A stretch of 64,000 nucleotides of DNA, from assembly GCA_004794655.1 (NCBI GenBank), contig SMMW01000042.1:1617001-1681000 (forward strand), given 5' to 3'. Under the pieces are notes generated by a model. The model saw nothing but the letters and a program-made list of their open reading frames with translations, searched no databases and was not told where the DNA came from. Below are positions 11,640 through 24,700 of the stretch, piece after piece. This stretch comes from Marisa cornuarietis (lineage: Eukaryota; Mollusca; Gastropoda; Architaenioglossa; Ampullariidae). Both the position numbers and the translations under genes were made by a program. How positions within the stretch are numbered: the first letter of the stretch is position 1; every line of letters starts with the position of its first letter.

Positions 11640-12080
11640 ACTTCCTTCACCAGAGTAACCACATATGGTCACTGGAATTTTTTATTGTCCTGCAAAACAG
11701 TGGAATTCTAATTCCCTTCCATATCCGCCGTCAATAAGCAACATCGAATCCTTTACATTTGTACTAAAAACACATCTTTTCCACGAACTTTACTCCCTAT
11801 ACCAATCAACATAGTTGTCATCAGTTGTAATTACAGTCAATTGACTAGTCTGCCTGCTCGTCTTTCTCTGCAGATTTATAACGCTCTTCATCCTTATAAT
11901 TGTTTGTTCCCAGCTGATTCCTCGATCTTTGTGTCTTGTCTTTTACTACTTGTCTGCATAGTCGTTTCTCTTTGCGTCCTTCGTATTTTGTCCAGGTTTC
12001 CTACTTGTGTTACCGAGAGCATGCTCTTTCGTGGGCGTGATTATGCGCTATCTAAATCACACGTTTGTTCTTTTAATTTT
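11640..12080 (+). mobile_element. LINE family D, copy 2 (3' end of ORF2 and 3'UTR)
   Basis: Degenerate coding near 11680-11790 resembles the WNSLP...LKTHLFHELYS end of L2/CR1-type ORF2. It is followed by a T-rich 3'UTR and the family D terminus GAGAGCATGCTCTTTCG...ATGCGCTATCTAAATC. The 3'UTR matches the reverse complement of 22130-22300. Confidence 0.7.
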
Positions 12081-12399
12081 CTTAGCACGTGCAATCGATA
12101 ATTGCTCAAAACTCACGTATGGTACTGGTATTACATTTGGTCCTGAAAGTGTGGCCATGTCCGTGCCGAATCCCGCGGTGATACTGTTTCTCTTTTCTAA
12201 GTTTCGTTTTTTTCTCTCTCTGAAGTGTTTTTAATAAATGTTTGATATTTATTGTTGAATTCGTTACAGACAGGGTGCATTTCTAAAGAAAATCAGTAAA
12301 TGTTTACCTTTATACTCATTCAAACGTAGTAAAGAGACTCGGTGATGTAAATAACTAAAATTTGTCTTGATTTAATCGAGCATTCTAACGCTAAATTAC

Positions 12400-12684
12400 T
12401 CTCCTCCCCTCTCCTCTACAGCGTAGTATAAATTTCGCATCTTGAGTTTCCGCATTTAAATACGCATGCGCAAAGTTATACGTGATAAGCGGAAGTGACT
12501 GCTCCGTATATCGTGGGCTGTGTTTATAGCAGTAATGGCATCACCTCGTTTGCGAAGAACTCGTAATCGACATCTTTTGAGATGTGTTAATGAGATGATT
12601 TGTTAACTATTTTTATATGAATGGCATAGTTTGGACAAGACGAACTTTTCTTGGTATTGTCCATAGTTCATCATTAATTTCAAA
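12400..12684 (+). promoter_or_regulatory. Probable PIP5K1 promoter and 5'UTR region
   Basis: Just upstream of the first coding exon are a TATA-like AGTATAAATT near 12425, an NRF-1-like TACGCATGCGCA (12461-12472, one mismatch to YGCGCAYGCGCR) and an ETS/GABP-like GCGGAAGTGA (12490-12499). NRF-1 and ETS sites are typical of housekeeping promoters. A pyrimidine-rich CTCCCCTCTCCTCTACAG ends at 12421 and could instead be a splice acceptor of a 5'UTR exon, so the transcription start is not fixed by sequence. Confidence 0.5.
12535..12606 (+). promoter_or_regulatory. Upstream ORF in the putative 5'UTR
   Basis: ATG to TAA, 23 codons, ending 78 nt before the main ATG. If transcripts begin upstream of 12535, ribosomes would meet this ATG first. 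Confidence 0.4.
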
Positions 12685-12692
12685 ATGGCTGC
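12681..12692 (+). promoter_or_regulatory. TISU/YY1-like start-codon context
   Basis: CAAAATGGCTGC surrounds the main ATG and matches the TISU consensus SAASATGGCGGC at 10 of 12 positions. In animals this element acts both as a YY1 site and as an initiator for very short 5'UTRs. If it works that way here, transcription would start only some tens of bases upstream and skip the upstream ORFs. This is inference from sequence. Confidence 0.45.
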
Positions 12693-12781
12693 TGTCGAGG
12701 GCCGAAATACCATCGCAGGCTCCAATGTTATGGCAAGTCTTGACGGACGCTCTCAAGAGGATCTTGAGGAAGAGCACGAAG
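12685..12781 (+). CDS. PIP5K1: PIP5K1 exon 1
   Basis: Codons 1-32 plus one base. ATG in good context starts [12 protein letters not shown] and ends in an acidic EDLEEEHE run. The donor is GTATGC. This start is chosen because the frame leads in phase into exons 2-4 and no in-frame upstream ATG is seen without a stop. Confidence 0.85.
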
Positions 12782-15700
12782 GTATGCTTCTTAATAAGTT
12801 GTTTGATTGTGCGTATTGTGAAGTCAACCATCAATAATGTCTTTAACTACCACATACGTAGTGGACATTATATTCATATATATCAGCAATATTATTGGTA
12901 TTCTTCATCAGCATAGGTTAGAGTTCTCCACCCAAAATTCGAGCTGAAATAATCTAGACTATATAGAATGCAGATATTTAACACCATCAACAGAATTTTG
13001 CATAGTGTGAGGATGCACAGATCCCAAAATAAGTCATTCATGAAAAATGGGCGGGTTTCTTCTTTTTTCAAAGATGACCACCAGGGATTTCACTTGCTTA
13101 TCATAAACCATGAATACATAGAGTAAAGCTTATTTGGCTGTCAACAGACTTGAGCCATTTGTAAGTTTTTTCCAGTAATATGTGTTTTCTGTCATAAAAT
13201 ATCGCAAATTAAAATAGAAGTCATTGGAACCTACAAAATCTATGGTGTAACAATTGAACCAGGATAATTAAAGACCAGATTTTTGTGGGGGTCAGGTTAA
13301 ACTGGTTAAGTCAGGGAAATAATAATGATGCAGTCATGAGAAAATTCCTTCATTTTTAGGGAAAATCCATTGTTTCCTTTCAAAGTTTTTGCAGTCACGT
13401 CTACTAGGGGCATGTATCACCCAATTTGTTGCTTTCAGATCACTGTCAGCCTGTAATCAAAGCCATTTAAAAGCCCTAGGAAGGAGGAAAAAAATAAGAT
13501 CAGAGGGTTTGGTTTTATCAGGTCTATGTTGAGTGCAGTGCTGTGCTTACAAGTAAAAGAATGTAAAGTAAAAGTGAAAAAATAATCATCTGAGTGTACT
13601 GTTAAACTAAAACTTCATCTGCATAATAATGTGAAACATGTAACAAACTTTGTAAGCGATGGGTGTTTGCATTTGTATTCTTGTTTGTGACAAAGATTGC
13701 ATGTTTGTACTGTATTCATACTAGTGTGCAGCATACACACCAAAGCAAAAAAAAAAACAAAAAGTTAAGCTCAGTAAGCATACTGTTCTGAGTTATAAAG
13801 CTTTGGCAAATTTGCCTGGGATAAAGAAATATGAAGTAGTGTCTGCAGGGTCTGGGTATTGCATTGTAACTACAAAAACTGTTTTGTCCTGGCGAAGTGA
13901 CTTGCTCATGTTTCATAACTACAGCTCTAAGGGTTTGTGTGAATGTGCACATGTGTGTGTGTGTGTGTCACACTAAATGTGTTCACCATTTCATGAGAGT
14001 GCCAGGTAACTTGGATAATAAAAATGAATGTGGATATCATTCATAAATTATACTTATTGTACTTGATGGGATATCTGTAGTAACAATATGAGCAGCAACA
14101 CTAAAAGTAGTCAGAGTGACGTATGCACATGGTGAAGATAAAGATGCTAGATGTTATCAGCAAAAACCAAAGCTCTGTGTACTGTGCACTTGTCTGCATG
14201 CTGTAGTCATCTGAAATCATTGGATGCTATAGCATGTTTTTCATGACTTAAAGGTAGTAGAGTAAAACCTCCCTATCAAGACTTGCTAAAGTCCACCAAA
14301 ATAAGGTCTTAACTGAGAGGTGTTTTAAAAGGGAGATCAACCATTCAGCTTTTATTCAACAAACCATGTCTTCAAACACCTGAACAGGGGCATGTAAGAC
14401 AGAGGTTAAGGTTTTGAGCATCAGGGAATGAGTAACTAAATAGTAGCAAGGAAAAACATAATTTAGAGTTACAAGTTTCTTTATTGATCAACAGGAAGAG
14501 AAAATAAGACATTTAGTGGAAGTTCCCAGCTCTCACCTTAATATATTCAAGATGTACACAAGATTTATGCATGTGTATATGTGTGTGTTAACCATTATTC
14601 ATCTTATCTGAAAGTAAATTTATTGTTTTTTTGTGGCCTTGGTAATTTGATCAACTACATTTAACAAAACTAGATGATAATACAGTTTTCTTTTGTTAAG
14701 CCATACATTATAAATTTACATCACACTGCATCACTTTTTTTCTCATTCTTTTTTCCCCATTTAGGTGTGCTAGTAACAATACAATAAAACTTGCTTTCAC
14801 AAAGTGATCTTGCACCAATAACTGAACCTGTCACTTAATAATAAATAGTAAATTATAAAGTTTTATAGCTCCATATCCCAATCCTATAGGCGAGCTCATG
14901 GCGCGTTACAAAGAGCACATGATAAATACATTAATGAAAGGCCAGGGTTGGTCTGAAGATGACATTCTGTTCTTAGATCAAGATGTTGATGTGTCACATT
15001 CAGACCTTCAGATCATATAGTGATTTGTCAAAATCAGAATAGATCAATCAGTAATCAAAAGTAATGGTTTTCAAAGGTGATTTTTGTTTTTTGAGAATAT
15101 TTTGGCAGAGGCAATACAATACAACTTTATCCACAAGGGCAATTCCAGATAGTGCTCGTACTAGCAACATCTAGCAATAATACATACAATGACTGCTAGG
15201 TCTGCTGGCATCCTGCTTGTGAACTCTACAATTTTATGTGTGAGAATGTGTAGGGGCGCGCATGTGTTAAATGTCTGTATGAGTATGTATGCCTGACCGT
15301 TATGTTTACATGTTTCTGTGAGCAAAAGAAAAATTTCTGTCTTGGGTTTCCTCGAACAGACAATAAAGTTGATTTGATTTGATATGAGGCTTCTGTAAAC
15401 AAATATTGGTAAGAGGAAGTAGAGTTTCTTTGTAGATTTGAAGACGAAAACACATCTTTAGACGTTTTGAATTTATAAACACCGTTTGGCTGGGAATATT
15501 ATATTTTAAGGCATACTGTCCTTAAGTTGTCTAATGCTTTGCTAGATCTGGTTGCTGGTCTTAAATCTTTTTTTTTGTGTGAAGGGAATCCATTTCTTCT
15601 CAAATGCTGGATCAGCTAGTTGGAACAAAACAGTGATAGTACTGACTCTGAATATGGTGACAGCAAAAGTAATATTTCTGCCAATCTTATTAGAGCAACT

Positions 15701-18700
15701 GTGACTGAACATTCTTCAGGATCACATCCTCAGTTGTTTACATTTACAAAACCTGGACAGAATGTTGCAGTTTATTGTAATGTCTTTTTCCACATTGGAA
15801 CTGTTTGTGACATCATATAGGAACATGAAACTTTTTGAAGAAATGTGCTCTAAAAAATAACAGGTACACTTGGCCTTCAAAGCCTGATAAGGATATTTTA
15901 GAAAATATATTTGTTTTTTTTCATGGAACTTCAGTATCTCTCTAGTATCAAACAACAGTCCTATCTGGAGAGTAAATGAGAATCACAATCTTCACCAAAA
16001 ATAGGAACATAACAAAACTAAGTAGGTAGTTTAAAGTTTTTATGTAAAATCAATTGGCATTGTTAAAATAGATTAAACAATATATGTTTTGTATCAGTGT
16101 TTTTGAACTAAATCTGTGCAGTAGATCAGAAATTACAACTGTTTCAATTACCTGCAAACCTCTCATTTTTCAGCGTGAAAGATTGATGAGTTTGTAATAT
16201 TTCAAGTTTCATGTCTCACAAAAGAGGTCTTACAAATTTGTAGAAAAGAAAGTACTATACAATGGTTACTTTGAAATAAATATGTTTGGTGCATTTAGTA
16301 ACATAATATTTAAAATGGAGTACTTGAATTATTAAGTTTTCTACTTTTCATGCAAAGGGATGAAGAGCTAGAAAGTCAATGTTGGTAACTTCTCATACAA
16401 AGAGCTTGACTTATAAGATTTCAAGATGCTGTCTATGGCACAAAATAATTATAGCTGTGACAGAAATCATGAACTTCAAACAGTATTATCTTGAAAACTA
16501 ACAGAGATAGAGACTCAGATTTTGTTTTGTTTTTCTTATATTTTCTTGTACTTTCATTTGAACATAAAAAATGCTTATTTTAGTGAACCTAATTTTATGT
16601 GCTGGTACTTAATATATTTGCATGTGCACTGTATGCATGTGTGTGTGTGTGTCTACATGTATATGTATGTGTCTACATCTCATATTAAAACTGACGTATT
16701 AAAAAGCTGCCATCATTGATAGTGTGAGTCAGAATTTTAAAAGTGCTTTAAACTTCTTTTTTAATGTTTTCAGGGCATGTTCAAGATGGAGAAACATCCA
16801 AACCTGTGGTAAGTAACATGTTTCAATATGCTCAGTCTGCCTCTTGAATGATGCACCAATTCACTATGCGCACAGCTGCCCATACGGTAGGGATCGGCCT
16901 CATATGCAGAGAGCAAAGTCATCTACATACAGCGAGACTGCCAAACCTGGACAGACAGATTTTAAGATTGATGCCCATTTTCTGTTCCTGACGATCAGAC
17001 CGTCAACTTAAAGGGGTAGTGAGATAGAAATTTTTTTAAATAAAGAGTGGCATATGACCCAGGAAGCCAAGGCCGTGAACATCCAACAGAATATATTGCT
17101 TTCAGGTAGTAGCCTTTTCCAAATCAAAGAACACCCCTAAAATATGCTCTTTGCAGACAAATGCATCCATAACGAATGTTTCATAATGGACCAGATGCTC
17201 CAGGGTGCTGCGATATTGTCTGAAGCCACACTGCAGGTCAGAGAGGAGACCCTGAGACTGTAGATGCCAAGTGAGCGGGACATTCACCATGCCTTCTAAA
17301 GTTTTGCATAGACAGTGAGAGTGAGAGGATGGTAAGAATTTGGATCAAAAGGATCTTTACCAGGTTTTGGGATGGGCACAATGACTGCCTCTCTCAATGA
17401 GGGAGGGAAACACCCAGATAAAGTTGAAGATGACTAGAGGAGAGAGACCTGTGAAAGATTGGTTAGCAGCTGATAAGGAATGTTGTCTAGGCCAGGTGCA
17501 GGTCCTTTGCACTTCTGAAGGGCCTGCTGCATGTCAGCAAGGGAGAAAGGTAAATTGTACTCATCAGAGTTGTCAAATTGCCCACTGGGACAAATAAACT
17601 CGGTCATTGTCAGAAGAAAAGTCACAGCAAAAAGATTACTCAGTAGATTTCAGGCGCTGAATACATGTATTAGGAGAATAGTGGGAAGAGGAAGAATTGT
17701 AAGCAATGGTGGATGCCAGGGAATTTGCCACATCCCGTGGCTCATTGATGACATTAATCTCCATCCTACTGAGCTAGCCTGAAACCTTCCTTTTATCTTC
17801 CTCATAGCCGCCCACACTGCCTGGGAAGTGGTAGGAGAGGATGATGAGGACAAGCCTCTGCCACACAGAGGGGTGGTCCCCCAAAAGAAGGACGAGAGAT
17901 TGAAGTTGGGTCAGAAGACCCTCAAGGCCCTGCCATGAGATCTGAGCAGAAGGAGAAAGACACAGTAGATAATGATAATCTTGCCAAGAGTAACCTGGGC
18001 AGCAACAACCTGAAGAAGAGTGGAAAGAGGTATCTGGCTAAACAAAAGGTGGGAGCAAAGAAGAAAAGCAGTCCCACCTGAAGCGACATCAGTCTGCAAG
18101 TCCTGACGTAGAACTTGGAAGCCTCTGAAGGAAAAAAGAGGTAGAAGGTAGGAGAAGAGTCTTCTATAGAGCTATGATATCAGGAAAGGAACAAGATACT
18201 AGGCATTGGAGTTTTTCAAAGTTTCCTTGGACTCCTTGGAATGAAAAGAGAGACTTTAACCTGCAAATACCCAACCTCAAGGAAGTCAGGTATTTTGGGC
18301 AACCAAAAGGTCAGAAAAAGAGTGTTAGTTGATACAGATTTCCCATCCTTCTTGAGGTGGGCCCTCTGCACAGCAGAAACACCCTGGGATGCCAGTTCTG
18401 ACCTGATATCGACCTCCGACATCCCAGCAAGGTCACGACAACAGATGGCTCCCTTGGAAGAGTTGAGGGATCTGTGCACAGTCACCTTGATCAGGTAGTC
18501 AACAAACTGCTTTCCATCCCATCAGCACAGGGCCTCTGAAGCTTGTGCACTGGACAACGAATTGTTGTTCAGTGCACAAGCGCTTGATAGAAGTAAAATC
18601 AGTGGAAGAAGTGTTCCTAAAACTCTTAGCGAAAGCAAAAGGGGACATCCACTACCAGAAAACAGGGCCAGGCCCCCTCAGCATTCACTCTCACCCTGTC

Positions 18701-21700
18701 TCGCACCTCATCCACACTGTCCAAAGACTCATCCTCACGTATGCGTTTGTTTCTTTTGTTCCTTCTGCTCTTCACCCACCATGGAGACCAAAAAAAAGGG
18801 GATGCAACCAAGTGGTACCTCAGGGGATTTCCAGCAAGATTTCACCAGGGATACAGAAAAAAATAGTCTGGCCTTCTAAAAGGAAAACCAGATTGACCAC
18901 AGCCACAGCCACAGCCCTCGAAGCAAAGCTAGGGCAATGCACGACCAGCTGATTGATGTTGGCCACACCAACCTCCCGTCTAGGATAAGCCCGGCTCAAA
19001 GAGATGTTTTGGTATAATAGGTCGCTGCCTCCGGGGTCCCATACTCCCCAGACATACGTCGCCCAGCACGGATAATGCAGGGGTCCTAAAGAAGGCCACA
19101 GACAAAAGAGATACATCAAAAGAAAGGCATTATGGAAAAAGAAGACTTAAGAAAGACCAGTGCAGAACGAAGATAGAAAAGATAAAACTGTAGCCTGACA
19201 GGGAGAGGATTAGTTAAAAAAAGAATACAGTGAAAGGGATGGTGAGAGAGAAAAAATAATAGCAGAAGAGAAAGGGGTGGGCCAGTTCAGTTACCCAACC
19301 AGAGAGAGGCTGGGTATGTTTACCCCTGGCATGAGAAGCCAGGCCCACAGGAGCATCGTGCTGTGTATTATGAAATTTGGAACATCAGCACCATTTGCCA
19401 TACTCTGTCCATTGCAACCACCAAAATTCTATCTGCTCATTTTTTTTGTCTGAACTTGACTATTGCAACTTTATTCTTGCTGGCTGTCTAGGGTACCTCA
19501 TTCACAAGCTTCAGAATGTCCAGAACTCAGCTGCTTGTCTTGTTTTCTGGACTTGCAAATCTATACATGTAACACCACTTCTTCACTCCCTTCATTGGCT
19601 ACCAATTAAAGCTAGAATAGACTACAAGCACTCAGCTCTATGCTATGGATTCTTTGAAGGCTACTCCCCCTACTACCTTACTGAAATCTTGTCTGTCCAC
19701 ACTCTTAGTTGAAACCTTCGCTCCTCATCAGACTTCCGCATTCTTTCCCTCCCTCCCACAAAGACAGTCATATACGGAAAACGGATTTTCTTTCTCTGTG
19801 TTTCTAAGGAAGTGGAACTCTCTTCCACATCACACTGGCTGCTCTGACTCCAAGGCTACATTCAAACGCTCTCTGAAAACCTATTTGTTCACCAAGTACC
19901 ATCCCTGAATTACTATCTTGAATTTCTAATATTGTCTCTAATGTTCACCATTATGTATGAGTAACTACTCCATCTCTACACTGTTTACAGTCCCTATATC
20001 CCTCTAATACCTTTATCCCTTTCACTACTGGGCTGTCAGGTGGCGCAGGGGTTAGCACCTGTGACCAATACAGTGAGGATTGGCTGTCCTGGATTCAGCT
20101 CTTGTCTCAGGCACACTGTTTTTTCTCTGCATGCGGCATCTGTTTACAGGGCTGGCTGCCTTGCTGTGATATAGCTTTAGTTGCTATCTCCATGTAAAAC
20201 ACCAATTTCCCCGACTCCCTTGCACTACTCTTGTACTTATGTTGTTCAATGTGCCTATATGTATCTCAATTTTCATTATCCGCTACCTAATGTTCAAATG
20301 TTCCTTTTTATCATTACTGGTCAGCACAGAAAGTGCGACCTATCTTGGTCGTGATACTGCGTGATAGAAGTGCACAAATTATTATTATGTGCATTGATCT
20401 ATTGCTCTTACTGGAGAGTTAGTTTCCCTATAAATCTTCTGTCAAGTGCAGAAGTGGTGGAATATGTAAGCATGACCAAATGAAAGGAAAAACAACAAAG
20501 AAAACCACATGGCTCTTGGAATGAGCAGACTGGGCAATTTTTCTGTTAATGCCATTCTCAATTACGACTTAATTCTGATGGATTTTGATAATTTGCTAAT
20601 AAGAAGGTTTTACTGTGTTTGGTGTTTTGGCAAGGTTTGAGTTTTTACAAGGTACAAAGTAAATGTAGTTAACTTACTGTTACAGTTGTCAGAATTATAC
20701 AGTAAATATCATGGGTGCAATGTGTTAACTCTTTCCTTACTGTAACATTTTTCTTCATTGCTGACACAGCATAAAATACCAAAACCATCATCATTACCTA
20801 TGACAAAAGAGCATGCATGCAGTGCTTCCTATTGAGCTTTTCTTTTTGTCTTTTTCTGTAAGCATTTATAGAGTTAAAGTAATTGTTTTTAATTTATTTC
20901 AGAGTGGTGGATCAGCAGTTGGGCCTACTGTGTCTCTCCGTGAACGAGACCGTAAAATTGGCCATCGGCGTGTGGATGATGCAGGTGTAGTCACATACAA
21001 AAAGGTAAACTTTTCAAAAGAAAAAAGGCTTTTATCATACAGTTCACCAGTCTGTTAAAATTCATGCCCTACAATGCTAATCTTTTATTTTGTAAAGGTC
21101 TTTTTAGCACATTAATATTTAAAACAGTTTAAAATACCTTTGATCAAATCCCTTTCATTTGCTGCCATTGTGTCTACTTAGTCCACGTCTCTTCCTCGTT
21201 TTAAGCGCTAAGAGCATGCTCTCTATGAGTGTGAATATGCGCTATAAAAATCTTCACTATTATTATTATTATTATTGTGCTTCAAGACTGGCACTATCAA
21301 GGCAAAAGCAATGTCATATCAAGGCGTTAATTTAAGCATTTATCCTACCACTGTTCTTACAAGCCTGAAACTGAAACTTTAATGAAATTTAGAAGAATTT
21401 CAAGGAGACACAGACCCCAAATGTTTTCCAAGTCTGAGAAGAAATCTCCTACTGAACACCTTGGATTGCAAGGATGACACCTTTGGTGGAAAGATCAAGA
21501 TTAGCTGAATAAGTTGAGAAAAAGAAGAAAATCCCTGGATGACTAGTGAAAATCTTAATGTGTGGCATTAAATGGAGGGCCTTGCAAACTAGAAAAAGAG
21601 TAATCCTGTTTAATTATACTGACATGAATAATTTGATCAAGGTAACTATTAAATTCATGGCAGGAGGAAACAGAAGCTACTGAGTACTTTCATAAAGACA

Positions 21701-24700
21701 TGGCAGCTCAGAATTTCAGTTATTGAAGATAAGAGTCTTCTTGCAGAAAGCACTGTTGCGTTGGCATACTTAATACTTAAATGACTCTTGTCATTGTAAT
21801 AGCATCAAAATTATGAAGTAAATCACCAATGTTCAGTGAGAAAAACCAGTCGACTGAATACAGCAAAGAGTCCTACAAATTCCAGCTGAAGACAGTTGCT
21901 AGCATTTTCCAGTCAGCAGATGAGCATAAGTGGCAGCATACCTACCAGTCCAACAAGAGGTCAAGAAAAATCTGTTGTCAAATGTCTGCAGAGTGAAAAT
22001 AAAATTTGTAAAATTCTAATATTGATAAAACTGTATGAGTGTTATAATTTGTGACCTCTTAGTTTGAAGAAGTCAGGAGCTTTATACATGAAAGGAAGGG
22101 ATTGTGATAAAGCTTGAGCTGTTATTGTTTTGACAATAATGATGATGAAAAACGTGATTTATAAAGTACATAATCACGCTTATGAAGGAGCAAGCTCTCA
22201 GTGCTTAAACAAGTGGGAGACATGGACAGCATATGAAGGACAGAAAGAAAAACAATTGTGCAGACAAGTAATAAAAGACAAACATAGAAGACACAAAGAA
22301 GAAGCAGGGAGCAAACAGTAAACATGGAGCTGGGTGCGAGCAAACAGGAATGGAACCAACCAAGGACTGTTCCAGAGAAGCCAAAGGTCTTATGAAGCTA
22401 AAGGAGAACGTGATGCTCCAAAGTGTCAAAAGCAACCAATAGATAGGAGTGATATGTGGCTGTGATCACAAGCAGATAATGTCATTTGCCACCCATGGTT
22501 GAGTGGTGCAGATGGTAGCCCGACTGGAATGGTCCAAGAAGGTGCATGGCAAAGGGTTGTAATAGCCAATGACTTGAGGGTCCAGGGGACTCAACAGTTG
22601 AGGGGTGACATTGGTGAAGGGGGAATGGAGAATAGGGAAATGACAATCAGAAGAAAGCAAGGTTGCAGGAGGAGACAGCTATGCAGAAGACAATGGGATG
22701 CATGATTTTAAATTGTATGTTACCATTCTGCTCAGTTTTTGCTTCATCTCATTGTTACAGAGATTTTAATTTAGTAGCATTAAATCTGTATTTCTGTTCC
22801 CTTCAGCAGTTATATAATGTGTTTTGCAGTTTAAGATAAGAGCTGTTTCTTTTAACTTTTATTTTTGTGAACAATACTTAAAACTTCCTCTTTTTATGCA
22901 TGTTGTACTTCTTCAGAACTTGACGATATTAACATTTTAAATAAATATAAATTAGCATAATGTGCTGTAAAAAATAATGAAAGAAAGCCTTGCAGTCCAA
23001 ACAAAAGCCTCTTTAAGCATAATCTAATTTAAAAAAAAAAACTTTTTTGAGAATGAAATGTTCAGATCCCTTATTTCCAAGCAAAGTAAGAAAAAAGCAA
23101 GTCGTCCAACTTCTTAAAAATATCTACGAGGACATCATTTTTGTGATGATGTGTTCTAGATACAGCTCTGGCATGCACTATGTCAAAGGATGTCTCTATT
23201 CTTTTTCACACATGCACACACACACACACACCAAAAAGAAGGGGTGGCAAAAGAAGTCCTATTGCAGAAGACAGAACAATTAAAATGAGCAAGTGTCATT
23301 GTGTTTCACATTGAAACATATCAGGTAAAGACAGAGCTTAATTGGATGAATAAAAGAAGTAATGATGTGGACACGCAAATGCATTGTAAGTACAGTTGGA
23401 TAATGAAGCTTCTCTGATGTGTAAAAGAAGAATACGTAAAAAAGAACCTTATAACACCAAAAAATTGTTAAAATAGTAGTTTCGAAAAACAAAATAAGGA
23501 AGCTGCCCAAGGCAAAAATAGTTGCATAATGGGTAACTGTAGTTGTTCAGTTCTACAGGATACTTCTTATAAAACTTAAACCAGACTTTTTTTGAGCCTG
23601 GATTGATTTGTTGTTCGGTGTTTGGATGATGTAGTCTTATGTGGGATGATATGGTCATGGTGGGGTCAATTTGACTAATGGTGTGTGGTAGATATGGCTG
23701 GGGCAATATGGTTTTGGATCGAAAGGACTGATAACCCAACGAATAGGCAATCTCTTTCAAAGTGTACTTATATTGTTTTGGCAGATAGTCATAATAAAGG
23801 GCAAATAATAATTATGGAGAAATCTTAAAAAAAAGCAGTCTTAGTGACCTGTCCTTTGCATAGCAATACATTAAAGATGTGTTTACACATTCCCTGCTGT
23901 AGTTTCTTTTTTCCCCCTACCCTCCTTCCAGCAAATCCATACATAGATGCTTTCCATGTTGTCGCACGTTTACATGCGTTAATAAAATTAGAGGTGTATA
24001 AATGCAAATCCAAGAAACATGATTTATACTTATTTAGAAAGAGCAGCTTTTAAACAGACAAAAGATGTATTTCTGTAAATGTTTTTTTTTTCATTTACTT
24101 GCAAAACATTTATTTAAAATACAGTTGGCAGACATATTTGAAAAGTCTGGCAAAAGTAGACCACAATGCAAATGCCTAAACAAAGAGCTTTCTGATGTTA
24201 TTAATAACCAGAAAGAACACAGTCATGAAATATCATTTAGTTTTAATTAAAGTATCACATTTAAACTGTACTAGTGTTATATTTTCTAGGTTTATTGCTT
24301 CAATCTGTAATGAAGTCGGTAACCCACAGTGCCAAACCCAATTCCCCACTATATGGATTTCACTGCCCGTTTTCCAACTTAAAGCCAGCTTTTATCCATG
24401 CTAATTAGTGATCAAGGGAGAAGAATAATTGCTTGGTCATCAATTTTATCTTTTTACTTGCTGTAAAAACATGTTGTACCCCCTATTTGAACAAGGACAT
24501 TACAGTCACCACATCTGGTACATTGTACTGTGGAGTGCACACAGATGAGTGGTGAAATACAGCCAAACTAAGATGCAGTGAACATAGATTGTATATAAAG
24601 ATTTTTGATTTTTAGTAGTGTGTAAACTGTTTTAAGTTGAAACTTTAAATCTTTTGGGTGTTTTCTTTAATAGAAACCCACTTCGGAGTTGATGCAAGCA

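Larger units (their letters stand above)
12617..12916 (+). promoter_or_regulatory. Overlapping upstream ORF
   Basis: An ATG at 12617 opens a frame that overlaps the PIP5K1 start in another frame and runs into intron 1. A three-codon ORF (12621-12629) also starts here. Either would depress main-frame initiation on a long leader. No protein family is recognised. Confidence 0.35.
16809..20902 (+). other. Intron 2
   Basis: More than half is retrotransposon: LINE E copy 1 (minus) abuts LINE B copy 1 (plus), which itself carries a SINE. The last 500 bases show nothing recognisable except an inverted AGAAGGTTTTACTGTG transposon-like end near 20600. Confidence 0.85.
21005..24673 (+). other. Intron 3
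   Basis: Holds LINE D tails at 21165-21277 (plus) and 22128-22345 (minus), a CA run near 23216, and a 23618-23760 segment shared with 52560-52700. The rest is AT-rich sequence with no gene seen. Confidence 0.8.

Noticed and set aside
18545..18952. 135-codon plus-strand ORF
   Set aside because: Lies antisense to the ORF1/5'UTR region of LINE E copy 1, whose minus-strand motifs explain the sequence.
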